Counted from the first letter of the stretch, positions 51,723 through 60,558 are shown. The stretch: DNA of 64,000 nt from an uncultured Alteromonas sp. (GCF_913058315.1 NZ_CAJXQY010000004.1:20282-84281); one strand, 5' to 3'. Made by a program: numbers and translations. Notes: a model not told the origin generated them from the sequence alone.

Positions 51723-52874
51723 CTAATCCTGTTTTAAGGTGCTGCTAAAAGTTGCTATTTCATGCTTAAGCGCGGTGTTTGCTAAATCGGCACTCCATAC
51801 TTCGAAATACTTTGCGCCCAGTTCTTCGGCTTCCTGCATGGCACTTAACAAACTGCCATTGAGCAAGCGTTCGGGTTGTCGGGTTTGATTGCCAATCATC
51901 TGAATATTACAAAACGAAAACTCACAGGCATTCTGCAAAATAGGGTAAAGCGCTTCGTTCCAGCGCTGTGACTTACCGCTCCACCAGGCAGAGAACAAGC
52001 CAAATCGCTTACCATAGTGAGTCTTACCGTATTCATAGACCCGGCGTGCAGGTTCAACAGAATCCAGCACCGGGTGTATTTCAATATCGATGGGCGTATT
52101 TGGAAACGCCGTGGCGAAATCTGTAATGACCTGTTGGATGGCCTTCACGTGCTTATCTTCGGTGTAGCCAGCGTCATGCCATGGCCCCTGAGCCGCGGTT
52201 TCCGGACGACTCCCGACCCGCTCTTCGGGTAACTGCATTTCAAAACCATTTTTTGAGGCATGGGTGATATGTACCAGTGATATTACCGGGTTATCAGCAT
52301 AGCGCTTGCCCAGAGACGCAATCAGTTTGCCCCAGTAAGTGAGATAAGTGGGATCCCAGGGCAAAGGAATAGTTTCCTGCCGGTTCCCCCGGCCTGAATA
52401 GCGCGTTTTAAACTCGTAGGAAAAGGCTTTCGCGCCTTGTTCGTAAAGCCATTGAGGAGTGCGAGGCCCATTCAATACGCTTAACGTCACCTGTTTATTA
52501 TGCTGACGGGCCTGGCTAATCAGGCTGTCGATGGCAGAAAAATCGTAGCTATCCGGCGCCGGTTGTAACTGATCCCAGCCGACTCTGATCAGGTTTCCGG
52601 CAACGTGCTCTTGTGCCAGTACGCGGTCGCTTACCGTCGGTCCGGAGCTGACAAAAATCCCAGCCGGAGCAGAAACAGACGGTATATTCTGACTGGCTGG
52701 ATCAGGAATATCCTGTTGGGGGTGAGTAACAACCGGGGCATTACCACTGGCTGGCTGCTGGGTTGTTGGATATTGCATATTGTTGCCATGACAGGCGGAT
52801 ACCAGTAATAGCAGTGCAGCAATACACCAGTACAGTCGACGGTTGGCGGAACGTTGACTAAATACCATTTTCAT
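51723..52874 (-). CDS. Glycoside-hydrolase-like lipoprotein, paralogue 3
   Basis: A 383-residue lipoprotein with lipobox LLVSAC (Cys28), a Pro/Gln-rich spacer (about 33-68) and the same TIM-barrel-like domain as the genes at 34.3 and 35.5 kb (LIRVGWDQLQPAPDSYDFS). Candidate catalytic Glu212 (KNGFEMQ) and Glu265 (IDIEIHPVLDS) are conserved, yet overall it is more diverged and lacks some paired cysteines of paralogues 1 and 2. Its ATG overlaps the stop of the nucleotidyltransferase gene (ATGA), tying it directly to the operon. This links the family to the glycan made here. Confidence 0.63.
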   Translation of the reverse strand: MKMVFSQRSANRRLYWCIAALLLLVSACHGNNMQYPTTQQPASGNAPVVTHPQQDIPDPASQNIPSVSAPAGIFVSSGPTVSDRVLAQEHVAGNLIRVGWDQLQPAPDSYDFSAIDSLISQARQHNKQVTLSVLNGPRTPQWLYEQGAKAFSYEFKTRYSGRGNRQETIPLPWDPTYLTYWGKLIASLGKRYADNPVISLVHITHASKNGFEMQLPEERVGSRPETAAQGPWHDAGYTEDKHVKAIQQVITDFATAFPNTPIDIEIHPVLDSVEPARRVYEYGKTHYGKRFGLFSAWWSGKSQRWNEALYPILQNACEFSFCNIQMIGNQTRQPERLLNGSLLSAMQEAEELGAKYFEVWSADLANTALKHEIATFSSTLKQD

Positions 52875-53614
52875 ACATTGCTGTCCGCAACAGCCGGCGA
52901 ACAGGCCGGCAGAACCGGGAAGTAATGTGCTGGTCTTGCGGCCAGTCGCTGATAATCTTCCGGGATCCCCATATCGATAAACGGCCCCGCCGCCGCCACA
53001 GTAGCCACGCCTTGTGCCAGTAAGCCGGGCATAATAGCCTGCTCAAAGGAGAAGCTATCCGGGCCATGATAATCAGCAAAAATATCACCAGGCAGGCAAT
53101 ATACGCCCGCATTAATCCAACCTGGCCGGGTTTCGGGTTGTTTCTCGTGGAAAGCGTGCACACACCCATCTTCGCGCAAGCTAACTTCGCCATAGCGACT
53201 GATGTTGTCCACTTTGGCCACCACCATGGCCATATTGTGCTGATTTGCTGCCGCCAGCAGATCAGCCAGAGGAAAATCACAATAGCTGTCACCATTGAAT
53301 ATCAGGTAACGATTATCCAGGTGAGTATTAAAACAAAACTGCATTGCACCGCCAGTGCCCAGAGGTTCTGATTCAACGACCAGATCCAACGATAAATCTG
53401 GCAGCCGTGATTTCTGGCTGACGATAAATTGTTCAAAATGGGCAGACTTATACCCTACCGATAAAATGAATTCGCGCAGCCCCTTGGCATACAGAGCATT
53501 GAGCATATACGCCAGATAGGGCGTGCCCTGAATGGGAGCTAAAGGTTTCGGCACATCACTGACAACACTGCGTAACCGGGTCCCTAAACCGCCGGCAAGA
53601 ATAATGACTTTCAT
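52871..53614 (-). CDS. hddC: Sugar nucleotidyltransferase, HddC-like (heptose 1-phosphate guanylyltransferase)
   Basis: A 247-residue GT-A-fold nucleotidyltransferase. The N-terminal LAGGLGTRLRSVVSDVPKP is the sugar-phosphate nucleotidyltransferase signature and matches HddC proteins, which make GDP-D-glycero-alpha-D-manno-heptose. SEPLGTGGAMQFC and LIFNGDSYCDF (metal-binding Asp) follow. Assignment as HddC over RmlA-like or mannose enzymes rests on the strong N-terminal likeness and on the presence of HddA, GmhA and GmhB in the same locus. Nucleotide specificity is not certain. Confidence 0.75.
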   Translation of the reverse strand: MKVIILAGGLGTRLRSVVSDVPKPLAPIQGTPYLAYMLNALYAKGLREFILSVGYKSAHFEQFIVSQKSRLPDLSLDLVVESEPLGTGGAMQFCFNTHLDNRYLIFNGDSYCDFPLADLLAAANQHNMAMVVAKVDNISRYGEVSLREDGCVHAFHEKQPETRPGWINAGVYCLPGDIFADYHGPDSFSFEQAIMPGLLAQGVATVAAAGPFIDMGIPEDYQRLAARPAHYFPVLPACSPAVADSNV

Positions 53615-53626
53615 TGACCCCTCCGG

Positions 53627-54217
53627 TTACTCAACATCAAAATTAAGGTAATCACTGGTGACCCCCCGGGAGACGATTTTGGCCGGAATACCTACCACAG
53701 AGCAGTTGTCCGGAATTGAAGTCAGTACCACTGAATTGGCGGCAATCATCACGTTATTACCAATTTCTATATCGCCGAGAATTTTAGCGCCGGCTCCCAC
53801 AAACACGTTATTACCCAGAACAGGCTTGCCCCGTTTGTAGTAATCCGCACCAATGCAAACATTTTGATTGACCGTAAGGTTGGTTCCTGCCCGGCGAGGG
53901 TCAAGTTCGATGCCCGCAAAGTTATGCAGCACCAGTCCTTTATCGATATCAGCCCGGGGGTTGATTCGGCAGTCTGTCGCCAGTTTTACCGGCACCGAGA
54001 GTCCTCGAAACAACATCAGTAACAATGAACGAAGCAGAGGAATACGCAAAGCCATAAGCTGCTGCTCGCAGCGATATACCATTACAGCTAACGAGCCCCA
54101 CTGTAGTGTCATCTTAATGTATTTATTTACAAAGTTATCGATACGCGTGTAGTGGCGGCGTTTGCGGCGCAGGTCGATTCTTAACGCATCAAAACCCGAT
54201 AGACTATTCTGCATCAA
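53627..54217 (-). CDS. Hexapeptide-repeat acyltransferase (CysE-like), copy A
   Basis: A 196-residue protein with a helical front part (1-85) and a left-handed beta-helix (about 88-180). CINPRAD-type repeats, HNFAGIELDP with the catalytic-type His, and GNNVFVGAGAKILGDIEIG, NSVVLTSIPDNCSVVGIPAKIV resemble serine acetyltransferase and sugar O-acetyltransferases of polysaccharide loci. It probably acetylates or otherwise acylates a sugar of the glycan using acyl-CoA or acyl-ACP. It overlaps the GT4 gene by 14 bases. Confidence 0.78.
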   Translation of the reverse strand: MMQNSLSGFDALRIDLRRKRRHYTRIDNFVNKYIKMTLQWGSLAVMVYRCEQQLMALRIPLLRSLLLMLFRGLSVPVKLATDCRINPRADIDKGLVLHNFAGIELDPRRAGTNLTVNQNVCIGADYYKRGKPVLGNNVFVGAGAKILGDIEIGNNVMIAANSVVLTSIPDNCSVVGIPAKIVSRGVTSDYLNFDVE

Positions 54218-55607
54218 TGACTCTCCGGCGCTCGATGAAGTCGATTCGCGTGTGCTGCTGACGACGTTCTCCCTTGCGACGTTCCAGTATTTCCTGAGGC
54301 ACCGGTGCCGACTGCTGTTGGCGCTTATCCCAGAATTTCGGCTGATAACTATCCCGAATATATTGTTTTAATAGTGGCTTTCGGGTTTCGAAGTCGCGCT
54401 CTATCAGCATGTCGTAAATAACAGCGATACCTCGTGCGAGAACCTTCCATTCATACAGTTCTCCCAGCGTTAACCGCGCCTGCTCGGCAACGTACTGCGC
54501 TTTGTCCGGCTGATCCAGTAACATAGCAATTGAGTCGGCAAACTCTGCCACATTGTGATCTTCCGCCAGCACTGCGGTTTTCATATGGTGTAAGCCTTTC
54601 GCTGCGCCGGTAAAGCCCGCGATGGGAATATTGCCACACATGTAATTGAGAATTTTTACCGGATGGCCGGGGCAATCCGTTCGGGGCAGCGTGGCTACAT
54701 CGGATAACGCCAGATAATCGGGTAACTTTTCAAGTTCCAGCCCTTTTACAATGTCTACCACTTCGGCAATATCCAGAGACTGAATCTGTGATTCAATGCT
54801 GTCCAGATCCTTTTGATTGGCGATATTCGACGCCAGTATGACCTTGAGGTTTGGATACCTTGGCTTGAGCAAATGGGTGGCGTCCAGCAAGTAATCAATG
54901 CGCTGAAACTTGTCCAGACTGCCGGTGTAAATCACTATTTGCTGGTCTTCGGTGTACTGGTATTTTTCTCTCAGTGCCTGCTTGTCGCGCGCTGAAAACA
55001 TACTGGCATTAACCCCTGCCGGCAGTACCTGGATTTTGTCGGCCTTAACACCAACCTTTACCAGATAGGCCTTTAGCGAATCCGATACCGCCGTAACATA
55101 GTCGCCCATGAAAGGAATGGTTTTATCCAGAAAACCCGCTAGTTTAAGGGCAAACTTTTTCGACCAGATAAAATCATAGGTAACCAGTTCGTCGACCATA
55201 TTGTTGACCGCGTTGTACAGCATCGGACGACGGGTAACGACTTTAGCCAGCCAGCCTATGAGTGCGCCTTCATAATTGTGGGCATGGATAACATCAATCT
55301 TGTAACGCCAGATCATCCAAATCAAACGGAACACCATTAGCGGATCGTAGACAAACTTTTCCAGTGTTGGTCCGACAGTCACCTTATTCTTGTTGAGGAA
55401 AGGAAATGACACGCGATGAATCTTTGGCCCGACAACCGGAATATTTTCCTGAATCGGATAGGTCAGGATATGCACCTCATGCCCCAGTTCTACTAACGCT
55501 TCTGACATTTCTCTGATGGATGCAGGCGAGCCGTGGTTAGCTGGAAAAGGGCACGCCGCAACCATCACTACTTTATGTTTTCGGGATTCATCCATGACTG
55601 ACTGCAA
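54204..55607 (-). CDS. Glycosyltransferase family 4
   Basis: A 467-residue GT-B enzyme. The N-terminal domain starts VVMVAACPFPANHGSPASIREM and has DVIHAHNYEGALIGWL; the C-terminal donor domain shows QIVIYTGSLDKFQRIDYLL, LPRTDCPGHPVKILNYM and AVLAEDHNVAEFADSI, the E-x7-E-type nucleotide-sugar motif of GT4 retaining transferases. About 60 basic residues trail the catalytic part. It probably adds one sugar of the repeat unit on the cytoplasmic face. It overlaps the genes on both sides, consistent with one transcript. Confidence 0.86.
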   Translation of the reverse strand: MQSVMDESRKHKVVMVAACPFPANHGSPASIREMSEALVELGHEVHILTYPIQENIPVVGPKIHRVSFPFLNKNKVTVGPTLEKFVYDPLMVFRLIWMIWRYKIDVIHAHNYEGALIGWLAKVVTRRPMLYNAVNNMVDELVTYDFIWSKKFALKLAGFLDKTIPFMGDYVTAVSDSLKAYLVKVGVKADKIQVLPAGVNASMFSARDKQALREKYQYTEDQQIVIYTGSLDKFQRIDYLLDATHLLKPRYPNLKVILASNIANQKDLDSIESQIQSLDIAEVVDIVKGLELEKLPDYLALSDVATLPRTDCPGHPVKILNYMCGNIPIAGFTGAAKGLHHMKTAVLAEDHNVAEFADSIAMLLDQPDKAQYVAEQARLTLGELYEWKVLARGIAVIYDMLIERDFETRKPLLKQYIRDSYQPKFWDKRQQQSAPVPQEILERRKGERRQQHTRIDFIERRRVIDAE

Positions 55608-56265
55608 CTTCTTTGTTAACTACCGGATGCGGCTCAATTACCGTGATCGCAGGCATTGCGTTCACTTTGTCATTGAAGCCACCGTACATTTTCTCTAACC
55701 CTGCCACTATAGCTGGCGGCTGATCGCGCCAGGATGACTTGCGGGTACACACCTCAAAAGGCTTCGCACAATCAAAGAAAGCCAACACGTCATCAATTGA
55801 CGTTGCGAGTTCTTCGTACTTAATAAGGATTATCGGATGTTTGGTGAGCGCCGGATTCAGCCAGTTATCGAGTTGACGCTCGAGATGAAACTCATCGATA
55901 CCTCGCTCCAGATAAGTCTCAATAGACATATTTCTTAAGTCTGTTGCGGGAGTTGGGCTGTTAGCATTCATCGCTTTAGCATGCATTGACTGATAGCCCC
56001 GACGGAAAACAGACAGTACGCTGTTATAAGGGTTACCAAACACATAACCGAGTTTGATTTGGGTTTCGTCGTTGTATACTGCCGGTGAATAAGCATGTTC
56101 ACGCACGGTTTTATCGGCAATTGAACCAATATGCCTGGCCAATGCCGTTGAGCCTACGCCCCCCATTGAACAAAGTGCCACCGAAGGGCCTCGAAAAATC
56201 ATGCGACGCAAGGCAGGCACCCGGTTTAATAAGGACACAACGCCATCCAGTTTTAACGATTCCAT
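55588..56265 (-). CDS. Divergent sulfotransferase-like protein
   Basis: A 225-residue protein with a P-loop-like segment SMGGVGSTALARHIG (33-47) in the place of the 5'-phosphosulfate loop of sulfotransferases, and FGNPYNSVLSVFRRGYQ where the 3'-phosphate motif usually reads RDP-x-SxxxS. HPIILIKYEELATSIDDVLAFF resembles the later sulfotransferase KYEDL motif. It may be a real sulfotransferase of a diverged family or a related PAPS-binding protein. It overlaps the canonical sulfotransferase gene by 13 bases and the GT4 gene by 20. Confidence 0.55.
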   Translation of the reverse strand: MESLKLDGVVSLLNRVPALRRMIFRGPSVALCSMGGVGSTALARHIGSIADKTVREHAYSPAVYNDETQIKLGYVFGNPYNSVLSVFRRGYQSMHAKAMNANSPTPATDLRNMSIETYLERGIDEFHLERQLDNWLNPALTKHPIILIKYEELATSIDDVLAFFDCAKPFEVCTRKSSWRDQPPAIVAGLEKMYGGFNDKVNAMPAITVIEPHPVVNKEVAVSHG

Positions 56266-57101
56266 ATTTGCGTATCCCTGCCTAGTAGTTGAGCTAACCG
56301 GGTTTGTTCCTCAGCAAAGTAATCAACAAGCTTCTGACGGCTGGCTGAGTCCATCTCGGGTAGCGGTTCTGATTTGGCATTTAACTTTCTGACAAACTGC
56401 GCAAGGCCGGAACGCTTCAAGCGTTCAGCAAACCCGGTGAGGCCACGTTTAGCCATAAAACGGTAGGTTCTTACCAACACGTTTTCTAATTTCAAAAACC
56501 GGTAATTCACGCCCTGGTTACGCTTTTCCTCAACGCCTTCAGGCAAAAAGTCGATGTTTTCTACGCCAATAAATTCAAATATTTGTCGGTAGCATGCAGC
56601 CAAATCGTGCTGCATTTCTTCCAGCACCAATACCAGTATGTTCCCTTTTGGAAAATGCTCGTAAAACGGCGCCAGGTAATCGGTGTAATAACCAAACTTT
56701 AATTTATCCTGATCGCGGATGTATTCAGAAAAAGGGTAATCCCGACTCACATCGCCTTTGCGAATAAAGTGTTGGTAATCGGAATAGGTTCTTTCCACCG
56801 GATCGCGAACCATGGCGATAATCTTCGCGTTAGGGAAATGCTCGTATATGCGTTCAGCGGCCAAAGGGTGATACATGTAGCTGATCGAAAACTCACCTTT
56901 AATTTTACCTTCTGAGCCCGCAAACAAGTCCCGGTACCAGGTAAAATCCTGTTGTTCATAGAGATCACCAAAATAATGTATCTCTTTAGGATTGCCGTTG
57001 AACACCTCGGGATGCTGTATAATATTTTCGTACAGCCAGGTAGAACCACATTTGCCGGATCCTACGCCAATAAAGTCAACTTTAAACTGTTCCTGAGACA
57101 T
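56253..57101 (-). CDS. Sulfotransferase (PAPS-dependent)
   Basis: A 282-residue cytoplasmic enzyme transferring sulfate from PAPS. The 5'-phosphosulfate loop GVGSGKCGSTWLY (12-24) and the 3'-phosphate motif VRDPVERTYSDYQ (98-110; Arg99, Ser107) are both clear, and EKRNQGVNYRFLKLENVL follows as in bacterial heparan-sulfotransferase-like proteins. It points to a sulfated glycan or glycolipid, a feature common in marine polysaccharides. It starts immediately after the acyltransferase stop with no gap. Confidence 0.85.
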   Translation of the reverse strand: MSQEQFKVDFIGVGSGKCGSTWLYENIIQHPEVFNGNPKEIHYFGDLYEQQDFTWYRDLFAGSEGKIKGEFSISYMYHPLAAERIYEHFPNAKIIAMVRDPVERTYSDYQHFIRKGDVSRDYPFSEYIRDQDKLKFGYYTDYLAPFYEHFPKGNILVLVLEEMQHDLAACYRQIFEFIGVENIDFLPEGVEEKRNQGVNYRFLKLENVLVRTYRFMAKRGLTGFAERLKRSGLAQFVRKLNAKSEPLPEMDSASRQKLVDYFAEEQTRLAQLLGRDTQIWNR

Positions 57102-57650
57102 CTAACTCTCCGACTCATCTGGTTTTCGTTTAATCCGCGCGGGGTTTCCCACGGCCATGGTATTTTCGGGAATATCCGTTAACACCAGGCTATTTGCTCT
57201 GATAAGCACGTTATCGCCAATAGTCACTTCGCCTAATATCTTAGCGCCGGGTTCAATACACACGTTGCTGCCAATAACCGGCAGGTTTTTACTGCCACGC
57301 ACATTGCCCACTGTGACCCCGGAGCCAACCACAAAATTTTCACCGATGGTTTCAGCCAAAATAAACAACCCTCCGGTGCCATTAAGCACCAGACCAGGCT
57401 CTATTTTGCAGTGGGCCTGAACGCTTATCCCGGTAATCCCCTGAGTGATAAAAAACAATGGGTAATACAGCACCTTGCACACCACTTTGAGTGGTTTAAT
57501 GTCGATTTCGTTAGCATAACGACCAAATCGGTACACACAGGTAGCTAACCATGTGCGACTCAAAAAATGACCTGCGCCACTGCCATTGAGCCCACCATCT
57601 GCGGCCCAGGCTCGACGTTGCCCGGCATCAACTTTTAATTTTTTAAACAT
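57102..57650 (-). CDS. Hexapeptide-repeat acyltransferase (CysE-like), copy B
   Basis: A 182-residue protein. A short helical front is followed by a beta-helix: CKIEPGLVLNGTGGLFILAE, GVTVGNVRGSKNLPVIGSN, GAKILGEVTIGDNVLIRAN and the closing NTMAVGNPARIKRK, the standard end of CysE/colanic-type acetyltransferases. The histidine usual at the HxGxG catalytic position is replaced by an Asn-Gly in LNGTGG, so activity may be altered. It lies between copy C and the sulfotransferase. Confidence 0.74.
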   Translation of the reverse strand: MFKKLKVDAGQRRAWAADGGLNGSGAGHFLSRTWLATCVYRFGRYANEIDIKPLKVVCKVLYYPLFFITQGITGISVQAHCKIEPGLVLNGTGGLFILAETIGENFVVGSGVTVGNVRGSKNLPVIGSNVCIEPGAKILGEVTIGDNVLIRANSLVLTDIPENTMAVGNPARIKRKPDESES

Positions 57651-57689
57651 CCCTTTGAACCTTATGTGCGGGTCCGAACGAGTCCTGCG

Positions 57690-58271
57690 TTAATAATTAT
57701 CGTCTTTGCCAGCTAACTTTTCTGACATCCAGTTAGTCTCACGAGAAATTATTCGAGCCGGATTTCCCATTACCGTGCAGTTATCCGGCACATCATTGAT
57801 GACCACCGAATTAGCACCGATCACCACATTGTTGCCAATGGTGACACTACCAAGCACCTTGGCTCCGGCTGCGATAAGCACATTATTACCAATCTTGGGT
57901 GGCTCAGGCTGGCCCCTTAGATGGCCAATGGTTACGCCCTGAAAAACAATCACGTTCTCGCCCATTTCACCTTCGCTGATAAAAATTCCAGAGAAATTAT
58001 GAATGGTGAAACCTTTGCCTATCCGGGCTTTTGACGGGATATAAATACCAAAGGCTGTCACCACTACGGCCTTTGCAAAAATATAGGGGATACGTACCAG
58101 CAGCCTGAGTAAATTAGGGCTTACTGTTCGGGTCCAGTTACCGTACCGATATACAATCGACGCTATGGTGCCAGGCTCAAGGAGGATCCTGATGTTCTTC
58201 ACAAACCAGCTTTTCTGGCTGAGGAACCAATCCTGCTTAAACTTCAGGTCAGCAGAAATTAAATCAAACAC
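57690..58271 (-). CDS. Hexapeptide-repeat acyltransferase (CysE-like), copy C
   Basis: A 193-residue serine-acetyltransferase-like protein, start GTG at 58,271 overlapping the end of the ACP gene. The beta-helix has ARIGKGFTIHNFSGIFISE (His kept), GVTIGHLRGQPEPPKIGNN, GAKVLGSVTIGNNVVIGAN and TVMGNPARIIS. The overlap with an ACP gene suggests that this copy, of the three, is the best candidate to take its acyl group from the ACP rather than from acetyl-CoA; that is inference. Confidence 0.78.
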   Translation of the reverse strand: MFDLISADLKFKQDWFLSQKSWFVKNIRILLEPGTIASIVYRYGNWTRTVSPNLLRLLVRIPYIFAKAVVVTAFGIYIPSKARIGKGFTIHNFSGIFISEGEMGENVIVFQGVTIGHLRGQPEPPKIGNNVLIAAGAKVLGSVTIGNNVVIGANSVVINDVPDNCTVMGNPARIISRETNWMSEKLAGKDDNY

Positions 58272-58512
58272 TTTCGTTCACCAATCCTTCAATGTAACCA
58301 GCCAGTGCATTGAGTGTGTCGAAGACTTCCGGGTCGAGGCCGTCCGAATCAATTTCAATATCGTAAACCCACTCCAGTTCGACAATCAGCGAAATTCGGT
58401 TGATAGAATCCAGGTTAAGCGATTCATCGGCATCGACTTCGCTAAAGTCTTTTTTGACTACCTTGGTAAGGGTTTCCCGTAACGACTCAATAATTTGTGC
58501 TTTACTGCTCAT
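58264..58512 (-). CDS. Acyl carrier protein (dedicated)
   Basis: An 82-residue acidic helical protein. Ser36 in LNLDSINRISLIVELE is the expected phosphopantetheine site (the usual ACP has DSL; DSI is seen in aryl and secondary carriers). It is not the fatty-acid AcpP, being embedded between a chorismate-lyase-like gene and an acyltransferase. It probably carries the acyl or aryl group activated by the ligase two genes upstream. Confidence 0.85.
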   Translation of the reverse strand: MSSKAQIIESLRETLTKVVKKDFSEVDADESLNLDSINRISLIVELEWVYDIEIDSDGLDPEVFDTLNALAGYIEGLVNESV

Positions 58513-58524
58513 AATTCTTCCTGA

Positions 58525-59112
58525 CTAGATAGCTTTTTTCTGAAATAAGCGGATGGGGAATCGCTCAGTGATCTGAATTGCCGGATTGCCGCCAATGTTA
58601 ATAACATAGGTTCTGTAGATCGCTTCCACGTACTCTGGCTCTCCCTCCTCCTTGAGGCTTGCGTTAAACACTTCGCGGCCGAAATCCACGATTTCGCGGT
58701 AGGTTTCAAGGCCAATCTCACGTAATAATTCGCCAATACCGATTTTACCGCCCAGCATTTGCTGCTTTACTTCATCGTCGAGCAATCCCGTAAGCAGGTA
58801 GGACGTAGCATACGCATAGATATCAGATGTTTTCGCGCCTTTTAAAATAACGTCACGCTTGAGAGCATGCTCGCCCGTTTTGGCGTTAATAAAGGGAAGG
58901 TCCTGGGTGAGCCAGCATTGCTCCTGCATGCGCATCTCAACCTTAATATTTTCCCAGAAGAAAGCTTCAAGGCTTTTGGTAACTGTGCCATCGGTTACCA
59001 AAAGGGTGCGCAAGAATGGAGGAAGCGCCTCCATATCCATAGCCGCCTTTTCGCAATTGTGGACAATGCCCCCTTCTATGAAACCGCGACTTCTAAAGTG
59101 CTCTTTCAACAT
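58525..59112 (-). CDS. Chorismate pyruvate-lyase-like protein (UbiC/DUF98 fold)
   Basis: A 195-residue protein with the sequence pattern of chorismate lyases: LPPFLRTLLVTDGTVTKSLE near the front, ALKRDVIL with Arg86 and AIQITERFP with Glu183, at the places of the E. coli UbiC active-site residues Arg76 and Glu155. UbiC and the mycobacterial Rv2949c release pyruvate from chorismate to give 4-hydroxybenzoate. The length is nearer to Rv2949c than to UbiC. Here it stands 12 bases from a ligase and an ACP gene, not with ubiA. The alignment was made by eye, so the call is probable, not proven. Confidence 0.6.
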   Translation of the reverse strand: MLKEHFRSRGFIEGGIVHNCEKAAMDMEALPPFLRTLLVTDGTVTKSLEAFFWENIKVEMRMQEQCWLTQDLPFINAKTGEHALKRDVILKGAKTSDIYAYATSYLLTGLLDDEVKQQMLGGKIGIGELLREIGLETYREIVDFGREVFNASLKEEGEPEYVEAIYRTYVINIGGNPAIQITERFPIRLFQKKAI

Positions 59113-59124
59113 AATTGCTTTCCT

Positions 59125-60558
59125 TTATAAATACTTTCGTAAAATTTTTCCGAGCGGGCTCTTCGGAATTTCATTTCTAAACTCTATGATTTTCGGCCAT
59201 TTGTATTCAGCGAGGTGAGCTTTACAATGGTCTATCACATCGCGTTCTGTAGCAGCTTCCAGGGGCACGATGACAGCTTTCACTTTCTCGCCGTAATCAC
59301 CGTCTTTCTTACCCAAAACAACGACTTCACTTACGCCATCCATTGCCAGAATGACCGATTCAACCTCCGCAGGATCCACTTTTAACCCGGCCACATTAAT
59401 CATTTTCTTACGCCGACCGGTTACATATAAATTACCCTGCTCGTCAAACCTGCCCAGGTCTCCCGTATAATATCGCCCATTCCGGAAGGTTTTCGCAGTT
59501 TGTTCAGGCATACCAACATAGACCTTTGCCGATGCCTGGCTGATCACTACTATCTCACCTTCTTCGCCCTGGGAAAGCGGTTTATCCTGTTCATCAACAA
59601 TTAAAATTTTTACGTTGGCCATGGGTTGCCCAACACTGTTTGCAGGAGCTGCCAGTTTATTCACCGCTGCAGCCCCGGTTTCAGTGGAGCCATAAAGCTG
59701 GCGGGGGCTTACTCCGTAGGTAGCGGTAAACGCGTCTATTACCTCGGCCTCTAGCGGCGCGCCTGCAGTGTAAACAATCTTGAGGCGGCTTAAATCTGGC
59801 TGCTGTCGAAGACGCATAACAGAGAGCATTTTGACCATGAACGTTGCCGATGGATAAATGCTTATTTGATGACTATCCAGCGCCTTTACGACACTTCGGG
59901 GGTTAAACTCGCCTAGCGTCACCACAATTTTGGCGCCACTTAAAATACCGGCCAGTAACACGTTGCCGAAACCATGAGTGTGATGCAATGGCACTGTACA
60001 TAAGATGGTGTCGTCAGGGGTAATTTCGAAGGTTTCGACTTCCGATTTCCACTCGGCCAGTAAGGCCGAATAGGTTCTCATTACCTGTTTAGAGCCACCG
60101 GTGGAGCCGGAGGAGAACATCAGCAGTGCTGGCTGTTCGCCCTCAAACGTGGCAACCCGAGGCAGGGTAACTGACAGTTCCGGAGTAGTGTCTATAAACG
60201 TAGCGGCTAAACCCAGTGATTCAATTCGTGCCTGCTGACTTGAAGCGTCGCCAATAATGGCCATAGCTGCCGACTTATCAATGTACTGGAACAATTCTGA
60301 GTCGGTATAATTCACATTGAGTGGAACCAGCGTTGCGCCCAACCGAAACGTCGCGAGGGTAGCGACAAAAAATTCGATACTGTTCGGGATAACCGTTGCT
60401 ACAGTGCTGCCGACGGTTACTCCCTTTGCAGCCATTGCAGCGGCGAGTTGCGATGCTTGTGAATTCAGCTCTGAATAAGTAACCGTTTTTTCGCCTGCGC
60501 TAAGCGCAACGCGATCGCCATATGCGTCAACTATGTTTAAAAACTGCTGATAAACCAT
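59125..60558 (-). CDS. AMP-forming acyl/aryl ligase
   Basis: A 477-residue ANL-superfamily enzyme. The phosphate loop FSSGSTGGSKQVM, the motif YGSTETG, the YYTGDLGRF hinge region, and C-terminal Lys471 in PKSPLGKILRKYL are all present, so both adenylation and thioester formation should work. The length is that of compact aryl-CoA or acyl-ACP ligases. With the carrier protein and the chorismate-lyase-like gene next to it, 4-hydroxybenzoate is an attractive substrate; a fatty or hydroxy acid is an alternative. Confidence 0.85.
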   Translation of the reverse strand: MVYQQFLNIVDAYGDRVALSAGEKTVTYSELNSQASQLAAAMAAKGVTVGSTVATVIPNSIEFFVATLATFRLGATLVPLNVNYTDSELFQYIDKSAAMAIIGDASSQQARIESLGLAATFIDTTPELSVTLPRVATFEGEQPALLMFSSGSTGGSKQVMRTYSALLAEWKSEVETFEITPDDTILCTVPLHHTHGFGNVLLAGILSGAKIVVTLGEFNPRSVVKALDSHQISIYPSATFMVKMLSVMRLRQQPDLSRLKIVYTAGAPLEAEVIDAFTATYGVSPRQLYGSTETGAAAVNKLAAPANSVGQPMANVKILIVDEQDKPLSQGEEGEIVVISQASAKVYVGMPEQTAKTFRNGRYYTGDLGRFDEQGNLYVTGRRKKMINVAGLKVDPAEVESVILAMDGVSEVVVLGKKDGDYGEKVKAVIVPLEAATERDVIDHCKAHLAEYKWPKIIEFRNEIPKSPLGKILRKYL

